DNA from: Theionarchaea archaeon
GTDB lineage: Archaea > Methanobacteriota_B > Thermococci > Methanofastidiosales > SZ-28-30
Assembly (NCBI GenBank): GCA_018992685.1
Contig: JACVGT010000018.1
Location: forward strand, 1-64,000
Reading direction: 5' to 3'
Length of the DNA: 64,000 nt
Below are positions 8,721 through 16,293 of the stretch, one piece after another; position 1 is the stretch's first letter; the number at the start of each line of letters is the position of its first letter. The notes under the pieces are model-generated. The model saw only the letters and a list, made by a program, of their open reading frames with translations, was not told where the DNA came from and did not search any database. A program made the translations under genes and the position numbers.

Positions 8721-10730
8721 CTATGATCCAGAAAACAATGGATGATCAGCTATTCTCTCCAACATTTGCTGCAGAAGCTCAGTGGCTTCAATAAGATTGC
8801 GAGCTGCCTTCTCCATCTTGGCTGCAGATTTTTCAATTTCAGAATCAGTTCTTGTTGACTGTTCAACTTTCTGGGAAAGGGTATCAATTGCCTTCACATG
8901 AGTCTTGATATTCTCACTGTAGAACCGTGTTGTCTCAGAGAAGTATTCAAGATCCTTTCTGAACTGGTCCTGTGTCTCCTGGATAGTTGTTATCCCTTTC
9001 TTGATTTTCTTATTCTCTTCTGGTAATTCCCTCAGAAACTTCTTATTAATCCTTCCCGTGACCACATCATCAATGAAGTCTGAATAACTCTCCGAAAAAT
9101 GCAGGGCTTCCTGACTTTCAACTTCTAGATGGATTTCCTGTGACTTGTCAATGGCAATAATATACTCAATGAGTTCACCTGTAGAATCTCTCCTTACAAC
9201 CTTCGTCCTGAAATGGAGTAATCCCTTCTTAATTACTTTCCGGGCAAAGATGTCATTCTCTAGAGCCACGTGGGCTGTCTTTACTGCAGCTGGTTCTGAT
9301 AAATCAATAGTAATTCCGTAGTCACGGAGTCTCTCTACCACTTCATTGACAAAATTGAGTATCTGTCTTTCAAATTCAAAGGGGGAAGTAAAAATAAAGG
9401 GATTCTTGGGTAATATGTTGATGAACTCACCTGTGGGATCTTTTGATTTGAAGATATAAGCTTCTGTGAAGTGCTTGTGAATACTCTTTTTGCCAAAGAC
9501 CCATCCTGTGCTCTTGAGTCTGTTATGGTTGCACTGTAATAGCTTGAACTGTATGAAGAGTCTGTGGGCATTCTTCTGCTGCCAGGTGATGTAATCATCA
9601 AAGGTTTCAAGAGGGTTACCTGGTTCTGAATCTGGTGGAATATCTTGATCAGCTGTCGGAGTCTGTGAGATCTCTCTGTCTGCAGGCTGGACCTCATGGG
9701 ATGGCTCAACTTCAAATGAATATGGCTCATTTATTGGCTGAATTTTTGAGGATGAACTATCAATTTTTGAGTCGTTTTTTACCGAATCAAGAAACCCTAC
9801 AAACCCCTTGATAGCAAGTTCTGTTGGAACATATATATACTGGTTTCCTGTCTGATTAATGATAATTAGTTTATTCTTTTCCAACTTTTCAGTATATTTT
9901 TTGACCATGTACCTGGAAACCTTATTTCTCCTGGCTAATTCCCTTTCAGAGAACTGTTCATACTTATTCTCCTTGGACAGTATATCCATCAGAATGTTCT
10001 TTTCCACTGGGTCCAGGTTACCAGGTCCTCTTCTCCCCCCACCTGATTGGCTGAAACTCTTCAAAAGGTTTTCAAAAGGTTGACCATCATTATCCAAAAA
10101 AATCTGAGAGTTACCACCTAAATCATCTGAAAGGGTGTAATGTCCCCAGGCCATCTTGATGACTCTTTCATCTCTTACTAGGTTTCTCATGTGGCAGTGA
10201 GCTGTTGAGGGGTCCACTCCAGCAAAAGAAGCAATGTCCTTGAGACGGATTATGTTGTTGGTTAAGGCCTGGAGGACCAATGCTCTGGTAGTTGGACCCT
10301 GCTCTTTTTTGGGGGCACTGCCTGCAGTAGTGTTGGTAACCTGGATAGAATCAGTGAGTGTATCAGATCCTACTGGGATCTCATTTTTCCGGTTGTCGAC
10401 CTGTTCAGCATAGACCTCATCAGCTCGCTTAAATGAATCTTCATAGAATTTACTAGATTCTTCCTCTTCACTAACCTCATCAGAGAGGTGTTTACCTTTA
10501 TACACTTTCCATTCCCATTTCTCCCAGAATTTCCTAGATATCCTTTCTCTACTCTCTTCAAAGTTCTTACAGTCCTCTCTCTTCACCAATTTCCTGACAT
10601 CATTATCTCTCCAGCAGCCATCAAAGAATATCCTCTTACTGGGACCAGAATATTCTTCAAAAATAACAGCATGCCTGCACTGCAGGCATGTGTATAGACA
10701 TTCTGGCAGTCGATCAATCACCACATTCAC
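8721..10730 (-). CDS. Large protein with zinc motif, two winged helices and coiled coil
   Basis: 669 residues, no family recognised. The N-terminus has a cysteine group (CLYTCLQCRHA, DGCWRD, EDCKNF) that probably binds zinc. A first winged helix follows at ~150-205 (LKDIASFAGVDPSTAHCHMRNL), then a second at ~245-310 (SERELARRNKVSRYMVKKYTE). The linker to ~380 is Ser/Glu/Pro-rich. The C-terminal half holds an alpha/beta region and from ~590 a long coiled coil (VEQSTRTDSEIEKSAAKME). The start is GTG 10730 or a nearby GTG; no clear ribosome binding site. It lies 15 bases behind the 103-residue HTH protein in one operon. Two DNA-binding domains plus a coiled coil would suit a replication or partition factor of an integrated element, but that is only inference. 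Confidence 0.65.
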   Translation of the reverse strand: MNVVIDRLPECLYTCLQCRHAVIFEEYSGPSKRIFFDGCWRDNDVRKLVKREDCKNFEESRERISRKFWEKWEWKVYKGKHLSDEVSEEEESSKFYEDSFKRADEVYAEQVDNRKNEIPVGSDTLTDSIQVTNTTAGSAPKKEQGPTTRALVLQALTNNIIRLKDIASFAGVDPSTAHCHMRNLVRDERVIKMAWGHYTLSDDLGGNSQIFLDNDGQPFENLLKSFSQSGGGRRGPGNLDPVEKNILMDILSKENKYEQFSERELARRNKVSRYMVKKYTEKLEKNKLIIINQTGNQYIYVPTELAIKGFVGFLDSVKNDSKIDSSSSKIQPINEPYSFEVEPSHEVQPADREISQTPTADQDIPPDSEPGNPLETFDDYITWQQKNAHRLFIQFKLLQCNHNRLKSTGWVFGKKSIHKHFTEAYIFKSKDPTGEFINILPKNPFIFTSPFEFERQILNFVNEVVERLRDYGITIDLSEPAAVKTAHVALENDIFARKVIKKGLLHFRTKVVRRDSTGELIEYIIAIDKSQEIHLEVESQEALHFSESYSDFIDDVVTGRINKKFLRELPEENKKIKKGITTIQETQDQFRKDLEYFSETTRFYSENIKTHVKAIDTLSQKVEQSTRTDSEIEKSAAKMEKAARNLIEATELLQQMLERIADHPLFSGS
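10670..10690. repeat. Perfect 21-bp palindrome inside the 5' coding end
   Basis: CATGCCTGCA at 10670-10679, a central C at 10680, and TGCAGGCATG at 10681-10690 form a perfect inverted repeat. It lies over codons ~14-20 of the large HTH protein, in its Cys motif. It may be an operator or a coincidence of the coding sequence. Confidence 0.5.
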
Positions 10731-10745
10731 ATTCCCGATTTTCTT

Positions 10746-11057
10746 CTATGAATTCATGATGTCCTTGAGTCTGTAGTAGTTGTCTTCAAGGTCCAGAGTT
10801 TCCACCACTCGGGAAATAGAGACCACACTCGTTCTCAGTATCAAGGCAATCCCCACGTTGGTCACTCCCATGTTGTGGAGTATACTCACCTGGTCAGGAT
10901 CTACGTCAGAACATAAATGACAGTTATTCACCATCTCCAGCTTCTCAAGTCGGTAACCCACAGCAGCCTGTGTGACACCTAATCTCACTGCAATTTCCTT
11001 GTTGGTCAGTCCTTGAAGATAGAGCTCCAGAAGCTCTCCATCTGAAAACTTATTCAT
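10746..11057 (-). CDS. Small protein with two helix-turn-helix segments
   Basis: 103 residues. The first half is a classic helix-turn-helix of the LuxR/resolvase-tail type (LTNKEIAVRLGVTQAAVGYRL). The second half looks like another HTH-like helical unit (MGVTNVGIALILRTSVVSIS). There is no ligand or catalytic domain, so it is likely a pure DNA-binding regulator. ATG 11057 lies behind GGAGGAGGTTAGAAGG. The transcript leader contains three strong hairpins (11081-11135), and the 669-residue HTH protein follows 15 bases downstream. Confidence 0.7.
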   Translation of the reverse strand: MNKFSDGELLELYLQGLTNKEIAVRLGVTQAAVGYRLEKLEMVNNCHLCSDVDPDQVSILHNMGVTNVGIALILRTSVVSISRVVETLDLEDNYYRLKDIMNS

Positions 11058-11080
11058 CCTTCTAACCTCCTCCCCCTTAC

Positions 11081-11135
11081 GGGATCACTCGGAGTGATCC
11101 CTCTGCCTTTGGCAGGAACAGGATTGGCCCGTTCC
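11081..11135 (-). promoter_or_regulatory. Structured leader with three consecutive hairpins
   Basis: In transcript order (minus strand): GGAACGGG (11135-11128) pairs with CCTGTTCC (11122-11115) around a CCAAT loop; CTGCC (11115-11111) pairs with GGCAG (11107-11103) around AAA; GGGATCACT (11101-11093) pairs with AGTGATCCC (11089-11081) around CCG. The last stem ends about 10 bases before the ribosome binding site of the 103-residue HTH gene, a position fit for translational control. No known riboswitch is recognised. The flanking DNA is AT-rich, so the structure stands out. Confidence 0.5.
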
Positions 11136-11176
11136 ACAAGGGGTGTGTATAGATTATGTCCAGGTTGTGCAGGACT

Positions 11177-11194
11177 GCCTTTCTTAAGAAAGGC
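11177..11194. promoter_or_regulatory. Perfect 18-bp palindrome upstream of the HTH operon
   Basis: GCCTTTCTT at 11177-11185 is followed directly by AAGAAAGGC. It lies ~120 bp upstream of ATG 11057, near the expected transcript start if TTTAATGCC-like sequence at ~11195-11203 serves as TATA. A dimeric repressor such as the HTH product could bind it. From 11195 to 11646 the DNA is AT-rich and I see no gene. Confidence 0.4.
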
Positions 11195-11646
11195 ATTAAA
11201 TCCCACATAACCAAAAAGAAGAATAAAGATGGGTATATAAAGTTAATTAATACAAAATATTACATTATAATATTTTTTGAGGCAAATTATTTTAGATTTT
11301 AATACCGGTTCAAGCCTCTTCACAATTTTGAATGATAAAAAGAAGAAAAGATTATTTTTTCCATGATGTATCTGTCAATTAAATCAAAAGAATATCAAAA
11401 TTCCAAATAATAAGTAGATTGTGAAATCAACACAAATTAATCTCATCAAGACGATATGATTTCTCTTGATCAAAAAATCGAAGTGAATCTCATCCTCTAT
11501 TTTCCCGTAAAAAAATATGAGAATATCATATATTATAACATTTTTTGGCTTGTAAAGCTTTCTGTAAGCGATCAAAGCTTTCTGCTAAAGCTTCATGACA
11601 TTAAAATCCATAAAAAAGGAGAAGAGCATCAAATCCTGGGTAAATA

Positions 11647-11733
11647 TGCCCCTGCCGGGATTCGAACCCGGGTTTCAGGCTGGCTCCGAATCTTCTCCGG
11701 AGGCCTGTGCCATATCCACTAGACGACAGGGGC
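11647..11733 (-). tRNA. tRNA-Arg (anticodon CCG) with a 15-nt intron
   Basis: The acceptor strand GCCCCTG (11733-11727) pairs with CAGGGGC (11654-11648), discriminator A at 11647, no CCA encoded. The T arm CCGGG-TTCGAAT-CCCGG is perfect. The anticodon stem CAGGC/GCCTG encloses 22 nt: CTCCGG, 15 extra nt at 11696-11682, then A. Removing the 15 nt at the usual archaeal 37/38 site gives the loop CTCCGGA, anticodon CCG. CTCC in the loop can pair with GGAG in the intron, as a bulge-helix-bulge would need. The tRNA begins 4 bases after the stop codon of the XRE-CBS gene on the same strand. Confidence 0.88.
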
Positions 11734-11737
11734 ATTG

Positions 11738-12301
11738 TCACGACTTTACCATCAACAGCCCCAAGATGTCAGACCTGCTGATGATCCCCACTGGTTTCCC
11801 AATCTCTTCAACAACCACAACATTGTTCTCCTTTAACAAAGAGAACACAGATTCCAAACTCTCATTCCTACTGACTGTTGGCAGAGGGTCATCCATGACC
11901 TCGTACACTCTCATGGTCCGGAACTTCTCCATCTTCCTGACATCAATTTTCTTTATTAAAGACTTTTCTACCACACACCCTACTATCCTCCCTCTCCTGG
12001 TGACTGGTATCTGAGAAATATCATTCCTGCTCATCAACCGGATGGCGTTTTCAACAAAATCATTGGCATCAATAGATATTATGGGATTGACCATGACATC
12101 ACTTGCCTTCCTGACCCCTTCCTCCATGCTTTTCAAGGAGTCCACAATCTTCTGATACGTTGAAAGTTTGGGATCGGCCTGTCCTGTTTCCAACTTGGCA
12201 ATGTATGCCTGGGACACTCCTGCTTTCTCAGCCAGTTTCTCCTGTGTGATGCCAAGTCTCTTGCGCATCCGTTTTAACTCAAAGAGCTCTACATTCCTCA
12301 C
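11738..12301 (-). CDS. XRE helix-turn-helix / CBS-pair transcription regulator
   Basis: 187 residues. Residues 1-55 are an XRE-type HTH (LGITQEKLAEKAGVSQAYIAKLE). Residues ~65-185 are two CBS motifs (VMVNPIISIDANDFVENAI; VMDDPLPTVSRNESLESVF) that normally bind adenine nucleotides such as AMP or AdoMet. This is a common archaeal architecture. The GTG start at 12301 lies 25 bp from a TATA box, so the mRNA is probably leaderless. The divergent neighbour is the AdoMet synthetase, and an effect of this CBS regulator on that gene is plausible but unproven. Confidence 0.85.
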   Translation of the reverse strand: MRNVELFELKRMRKRLGITQEKLAEKAGVSQAYIAKLETGQADPKLSTYQKIVDSLKSMEEGVRKASDVMVNPIISIDANDFVENAIRLMSRNDISQIPVTRRGRIVGCVVEKSLIKKIDVRKMEKFRTMRVYEVMDDPLPTVSRNESLESVFSLLKENNVVVVEEIGKPVGIISRSDILGLLMVKS

Positions 12302-12321
12302 AGTTATGAAATTGTTCTACA

Positions 12322-12332
12322 TTATAAATACA
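12322..12332 (-). promoter_or_regulatory. TATA box of the XRE-CBS gene
   Basis: On the minus strand ATGTATTTATAATG is centred ~25 bp before GTG 12301, which predicts a leaderless transcript and supports that start codon. Confidence 0.6.
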
Positions 12333-12424
12333 TTTCGCTTCGCAGCACTCTCAATAACAGATCAAACCTGATACCTCCTCCTTCCAGATTTCCATTATTC
12401 TCGTCAGTTATATTTTGACCGAAA

Positions 12425-12435
12425 GATATAAATAG
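12425..12435 (+). promoter_or_regulatory. TATA box of the AdoMet synthetase gene
   Basis: GATATAAATAG is centred about 35 bp upstream of GTG 12465, leaving a leader of roughly 10 bases that contains GGTGAT as a weak ribosome binding site. Confidence 0.6.
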
Positions 12436-12464
12436 TCCCTTTTGGAACGGGATGTGGTGATCCG

Positions 12465-13661
12465 GTGAATATCACTGTCGAACCGTTATCAAGGCTACCA
12501 TTAGAAGAACAGGATATTGAAATTGTTGAGAGAAAGGGAATAGGACACCCGGATTCAATTTGTGACGGAATTGCTGAATCTGTGTCCCGGTCTCTTTCTC
12601 GAAGCTACATCGAAGAGTGCGGCAGAATACTACATCACAACACTGATCAGGTGGAGCTGGTGGGAGGAAAATCCAATCCATTCTTTGGAGGGGGAGAAAT
12701 CTTACAACCCATGTACCTGCTGTTGTCAGGCAGGGCTACCATGCACTTCAACGACGGACAACGGAGATCGTTACCCACTCATAGAATCGCAATCGAAGCA
12801 GCCAAAGAATACCTGAAAACCAATCTCCCCAACTGCGATGTGGATTCCCATATCATCATTGACTCCAGAATGGGTGAAGGGTCTGTGGATTTGAGAGAGA
12901 ATTTTGAAGAGAATCAGGTCATACCTCGAGCCAATGATACGTCTTTTGGAGTGTCCTTTGCTCCTCTCACAGAAACGGAGAAACTGGTGTACAGTGCAGA
13001 ACGCTTCTTGAATTCTAAGGACTTCAAGAAGAAATTCCCTATGCTGGGAGAAGACATAAAGATCATGGGACTCCGCATAAAGGATGAGCTCCAGCTGACT
13101 GTGGCAGCTGCATTCATTTCCTCTCGAGTGGATACGCGCCAGGAATACGAACGCCTCAAGGAAGAGATCACAGAAGAAATCATTGAACAGTTCAACGAGC
13201 AGTGTAGTAGGAAGTTGAAAGTGGATATCAACACAGCAGACACTGGCCATTCAGCATACCTGACTGTCACAGGGACGTCATCCGAAATGGGAGATGACGG
13301 CTCCGTGGGAAGAGGAAACAGAGTTACGGGGCTTATTACCCCCTATCGCCCAATGTCCATGGAAGCTGCCGCAGGGAAGAACCCTGTCTCTCATGTGGGA
13401 AAGATGTACAACTTACTGGCTCGCAGAATTGCCAATGAGGTGGCTGAGCTTGAGGGAATTGCAGAGGTCCAGATCTATTTGCTGTCCCAGATTGGACATC
13501 CCATAAATGATCCTGCCGAAGCATGTGCCCGTTTGGTTACCAAGAGCAACACACGTGTTACTGAACTCGGACCGGAAATCAAGGAAATCATGAGCAGGAA
13601 TATCAAGAATGTGACCCAGATTACCAATCTGGTAGTAGAAGGAAGCCTGGACGTCTTCTAA
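12465..13661 (+). CDS. mat: S-adenosylmethionine synthetase, archaeal type
   Basis: 398 residues, the usual length of the archaeal (AMA/COG1812) class that is only distantly related to bacterial MetK. It makes S-adenosylmethionine from methionine and ATP in the cytosol. Signature stretches are present: [17 protein letters not shown] near the N-terminus, [12 protein letters not shown], and [20 protein letters not shown] near residue 290. The GTG start at 12465 agrees with the upstream TATA box. Its stop overlaps the stop of the convergent archaeosortase gene by 4 bases. Confidence 0.96.
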   Translation: MNITVEPLSRLPLEEQDIEIVERKGIGHPDSICDGIAESVSRSLSRSYIEECGRILHHNTDQVELVGGKSNPFFGGGEILQPMYLLLSGRATMHFNDGQRRSLPTHRIAIEAAKEYLKTNLPNCDVDSHIIIDSRMGEGSVDLRENFEENQVIPRANDTSFGVSFAPLTETEKLVYSAERFLNSKDFKKKFPMLGEDIKIMGLRIKDELQLTVAAAFISSRVDTRQEYERLKEEITEEIIEQFNEQCSRKLKVDINTADTGHSAYLTVTGTSSEMGDDGSVGRGNRVTGLITPYRPMSMEAAAGKNPVSHVGKMYNLLARRIANEVAELEGIAEVQIYLLSQIGHPINDPAEACARLVTKSNTRVTELGPEIKEIMSRNIKNVTQITNLVVEGSLDVF

Positions 13662-14188
13662 CCCTTCTTCAAAAATGCACTCTCCACCATATCCAGTAAG
13701 GCATACAAGTTCTGGTTAATTTGAGGTAGGTGTCGCTCAGATATCAGCAGGAAAAGCATTCCCGAGCCAATGGCAAGTCCTCCTGAAAAGATGTCATGAG
13801 CCAGCACCCAAGGGATGTCATGTTCTAGAAGGTAGTAGACTGCACCTATCCTTCCAATGTTCACCATGACAACAGCTGCTGAGCCTGTCACTGCGAAAAT
13901 TACTCTCCGTCTCAGGCCCGCCTTGGCTGCCATGATCATGCCAATGAAGAGTGCGACAATTTCCATGGCCGTGCAATCGATGGAAATGTACAAGTACTCA
14001 ATGTAGTGATGCCCATTCTGCTGATACCATGCCGCTTTCATCCCAAGCACAGTCACAAACTGAGCGGTGGCCTGGGAAGTAATCCGTTCCACAGGGAGAA
14101 GAGAAGCAACGACATACACCGCTGCTGCATAGACTGCAGCTCTCACCACATACTGCACTGGTTCACTCCGAAGCCTGTTCAATTCCAT
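13658..14188 (-). CDS. Archaeosortase/exosortase-family membrane protein
   Basis: 176 residues with several membrane helices. The three family catalytic positions are visible: Cys in SIDCTAMEIVALF, Arg in VNIGRIGAVYYL, and His in LAHDIFSGGLAIG. Archaeosortases cut C-terminal sorting signals (such as PGF-CTERM) from surface proteins and attach them to lipid; the active site faces outward. None of the exported proteins in this window has an obvious C-terminal helix-plus-basic sorting tail, so targets must lie elsewhere. The start ATG 14188 has AAGAGGAT before it and lies 26 bases inside the DUF460 gene, so the two are coupled. Confidence 0.8.
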   Translation of the reverse strand: MELNRLRSEPVQYVVRAAVYAAAVYVVASLLPVERITSQATAQFVTVLGMKAAWYQQNGHHYIEYLYISIDCTAMEIVALFIGMIMAAKAGLRRRVIFAVTGSAAVVMVNIGRIGAVYYLLEHDIPWVLAHDIFSGGLAIGSGMLFLLISERHLPQINQNLYALLDMVESAFLKKG

Positions 14189-15434
14189 TCTTGATCCTCT
14201 TTTCCTTGTATTCCTCTATAATTGTCTTCAATTGCTGTTCTTTCTGTTTGGCTTCAACGATCTCCTGCGCCATCTTCCAGCAATTGAACTCAGACTCGAA
14301 ATCCTCTTTTGGAATGACACCGAAATTCCCTAAGAACTTCAGGGGTATTTCCCTTTCCGAGATAACTGGTATTTTCGCCTTGGTGAATTCCTCTTCTGCG
14401 AGATGGGACATCCTTTCTTTGCTGATGATTGCTCTCACTCCCTTCTCCATGAGTTCTCGTGCCGTGGTGGGTCCCCCACCAGAGGGATCTTGCAGGTATA
14501 TAATATCTCCTTTCTTTATGGTAAATCTCTCATCCAGTGCTTTTATTTCTTCCTTGGAGAAATGGGGCAGAACTTTAACAGGGAGCGCTTTCTGGGAATA
14601 TTCCAGTGTTCTCATTTCCTTGAGAATTTCATTCTCCTGAGAGAGCAGTCTGGTTTTCTTTCTTTCAATTTCCAGTTCCTCCTCCAGTTTCCTGATGAAA
14701 GATTCCCTGTTCTTGATGGCCTGAGACTCCAGGGCTTCTTTTCTTGTCTTGCGATCGTATAACCTGAGATTCTGCTGGGTGTTTTCCAGTTGCTGGCGCA
14801 AGTCTTGATTCTCTTTCTCCAGGTCAGTTCTGTACTCTGTAAGGCGTTCTACCGTATGTGTCAGGTCTGCCACCTTTTTCTGCAGCAATGAAGCGGAGGG
14901 CTTCTGGACAGGTTCTGATTCTGGGTGAAGAGGCAATTCCCTGAGGGAGGGCGATTCAGATGAAATCTTCTCTTCAACCATGGCAATTGCTCGTTCCACC
15001 GGGTATCCTCTCAGGACGAGGGATTTTATTGTTTCTGAATGTTCCTCCATTCTTTTTTCCTGCAGTCGCGAATCGATGTTATCGAACTTGGCTTTATGGT
15101 GCTCAAGCGCCTTCAGAGCAGCAGCAAGGGCATCTCTCTGATGAAAGTTCTTGAACTGGTGATTCCTGGTCAGCTCGTTTTTCTCCTCTACGGACAGATC
15201 AGAAGGGGGTGTGTGCAGTTTGCAGTCGAAAGACCGACATAACTTGTCCACCGCCTGAGGTGCAGGATTAACATCAGTAGCGATGATGCAGGGTGATCCG
15301 AATTCGGAGATAAAACTGATAATATCCTGTAGGGAGAAATTCTTGCCAGAATAGAGGGAGACTACTTCTCCTTCCAGTGTAAGTATGGCCACGGCAGCCG
15401 TTGTTCCTGGATCAACTCCTGCTACAATATATAT
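14163..15434 (-). CDS. DUF460 (COG2433) RNase H-like protein with coiled coil; start unclear
   Basis: An archaeal family of unknown role. An RNase H-like domain fills the N-terminus (GVDPGTTAAVAIL, IIATDVNPAPQAVDKL, NHQFKNFHQRDALAAALKA). A long coiled coil (~170-270) and a C-terminal region follow. The conserved DPGTT stretch lies upstream of the first standard start (GTG 15392), so translation must begin earlier. The frame is open only to ATA 15432-15434, after a TGA. Either ATA or ATT serves as start, or a two-base slip in the AT repeat at ~15427-15434 has cut the gene from GTG 15440-15442, which would give VIEYIVAGVDPG. The archaeosortase gene follows with a 26-base overlap. Confidence 0.75.
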   Translation of the reverse strand: MYIVAGVDPGTTAAVAILTLEGEVVSLYSGKNFSLQDIISFISEFGSPCIIATDVNPAPQAVDKLCRSFDCKLHTPPSDLSVEEKNELTRNHQFKNFHQRDALAAALKALEHHKAKFDNIDSRLQEKRMEEHSETIKSLVLRGYPVERAIAMVEEKISSESPSLRELPLHPESEPVQKPSASLLQKKVADLTHTVERLTEYRTDLEKENQDLRQQLENTQQNLRLYDRKTRKEALESQAIKNRESFIRKLEEELEIERKKTRLLSQENEILKEMRTLEYSQKALPVKVLPHFSKEEIKALDERFTIKKGDIIYLQDPSGGGPTTARELMEKGVRAIISKERMSHLAEEEFTKAKIPVISEREIPLKFLGNFGVIPKEDFESEFNCWKMAQEIVEAKQKEQQLKTIIEEYKEKRIKNGIEQASE

Positions 15435-15566
15435 TCAATCACCTAGTATCAGGTCCGTTGACAGCGCCCTGAGGATCAACATGGGATGCCCAGGCGTGTC
15501 AAGATTCCCATGAGGGTACATACCTACTACGTGTGGTGATTTATGAATGTTTTCATTACAATTGCA

Positions 15567-15622
15567 GGAGAGGGCCAGGGGGACGACCCGGCCTGCCCCT
15601 GTTACCCGAGTACTTCGGTGTC
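15567..15622. other. GC-rich inverted repeats behind the SCP2-like gene
   Basis: CAGGGG and CCCCTG form a stem around about 14 bases (~15577-15602), and CCGA/TCGG pair around GTACT just after the SCP2-like stop codon at 15624. The stretch is far richer in G+C than its surroundings. It may be a terminator or a small RNA. Nothing else is seen in 15443-15623. Confidence 0.3.
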
Positions 15623-15623
15623 T

Positions 15624-15971
15624 TCAGGTGAATGCAGATGCAAGCTTCATTAATGCACTCATATCTCCTTCAATGCGTATCTTCCCCTGCATCATTGCCA
15701 TCATGGCGTTGAGTTCCTTTTTCATGATACTGTCAATTACATCCAGCGTAGTAAGCACTGAAGCATCTGCGGAATCGTCTTTTTCTTGTAACGGTCTCTT
15801 GCTCATTTCCTCTACGGTACCATTCTCTCCGATTCTAATGATGTAGGCTTTATCCACATCTTCCAAGCAGAGCTGCAAGGTCTTTTTCCATCCTTTGTTG
15901 GAATCTGCCATGCTGTTCAGTCTGTCTTTGAACTTTTCCAGGAGGGAATCAGCATATTCTTCTTTGTCCAT
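15624..15971 (-). CDS. SCP2 sterol-carrier-like domain protein
   Basis: 115 residues from ATG 15971, supported by GGTGA 4 bases upstream and a TATA box at 16006-16017. The C-terminal half matches the SCP2 fold (IIRIGENGTVEEMS, LNAMMAMMQGKIRIEGDMSA), including the typical GKI-IEGD-S-L ending. SCP2 domains bind lipids or other hydrophobic ligands; the partner here is unknown. Longer readings upstream run through the promoter and are not used. Confidence 0.75.
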   Translation of the reverse strand: MDKEEYADSLLEKFKDRLNSMADSNKGWKKTLQLCLEDVDKAYIIRIGENGTVEEMSKRPLQEKDDSADASVLTTLDVIDSIMKKELNAMMAMMQGKIRIEGDMSALMKLASAFT

Positions 15972-16005
15972 AGTCTCACCTTCAAATGATGCTTTCAATG
16001 AAGCT

Positions 16006-16017
16006 CCATATATAAGG
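16006..16017 (-). promoter_or_regulatory. TATA box of the SCP2-like gene
   Basis: CCTTATATATGG on the minus strand, centred ~40 bp upstream of ATG 15971. It leaves a ~14-base leader with the ribosome binding site and rules out the longer upstream start at 16157. Confidence 0.55.
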
Positions 16018-16176
16018 TTTCTCACCCTCCTGTGGTGTTCATGCACAGCAGGGATTTCAAACAGGTGAAGCGTTCTCCCCTCGAAATCGTCAAAGAAAAA
16101 AAGAAAGGAAGCTGGATCTCGGAATACAAGGGCGCGACATGCTGGCCCGAGGCTCATGGGCCAACCATAACCTATA

Positions 16177-16207
16177 CCTTTATAATATTGGCATATCTAT
16201 CAATATT
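16177..16207 (+). promoter_or_regulatory. TATA box with adjoining inverted repeat (candidate operator)
   Basis: CCTTTATAA (16177-16185) is a TATA box for the gene at 16294. Directly after it AATATTG (16184-16190) and CAATATT (16201-16207) form a 7-bp inverted repeat with a 10-base spacer. The centres of the half-sites are about 17 bp apart. The position would block transcription start, which suggests autoregulation by the downstream regulator. Confidence 0.45.
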
Positions 16208-16293
16208 GCGGTCATTGATTCACGCACAATTTGACAAATCGTACAACCAGAGGTCGGTCCAACAATGGTAAAAATGCGTGGAAAGGATGAATC

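Noticed and set aside
8123..11733. Complete integrative element at tRNA-Arg
   Set aside because: No integrase gene and no second copy of the tRNA 3' end was found in the window, so boundaries cannot be supported.
11595..12014. Plus-strand ORF across the tRNA-Arg gene
   Set aside because: The PLPGFEPGF stretch is the typical antisense translation of a tRNA T arm; the rest is the shadow of the XRE-CBS gene.
15972..16157. Extended N-terminus of the SCP2-like protein
   Set aside because: A TATA box and a ribosome binding site lie inside the extension, and its sequence has no relation to the domain.
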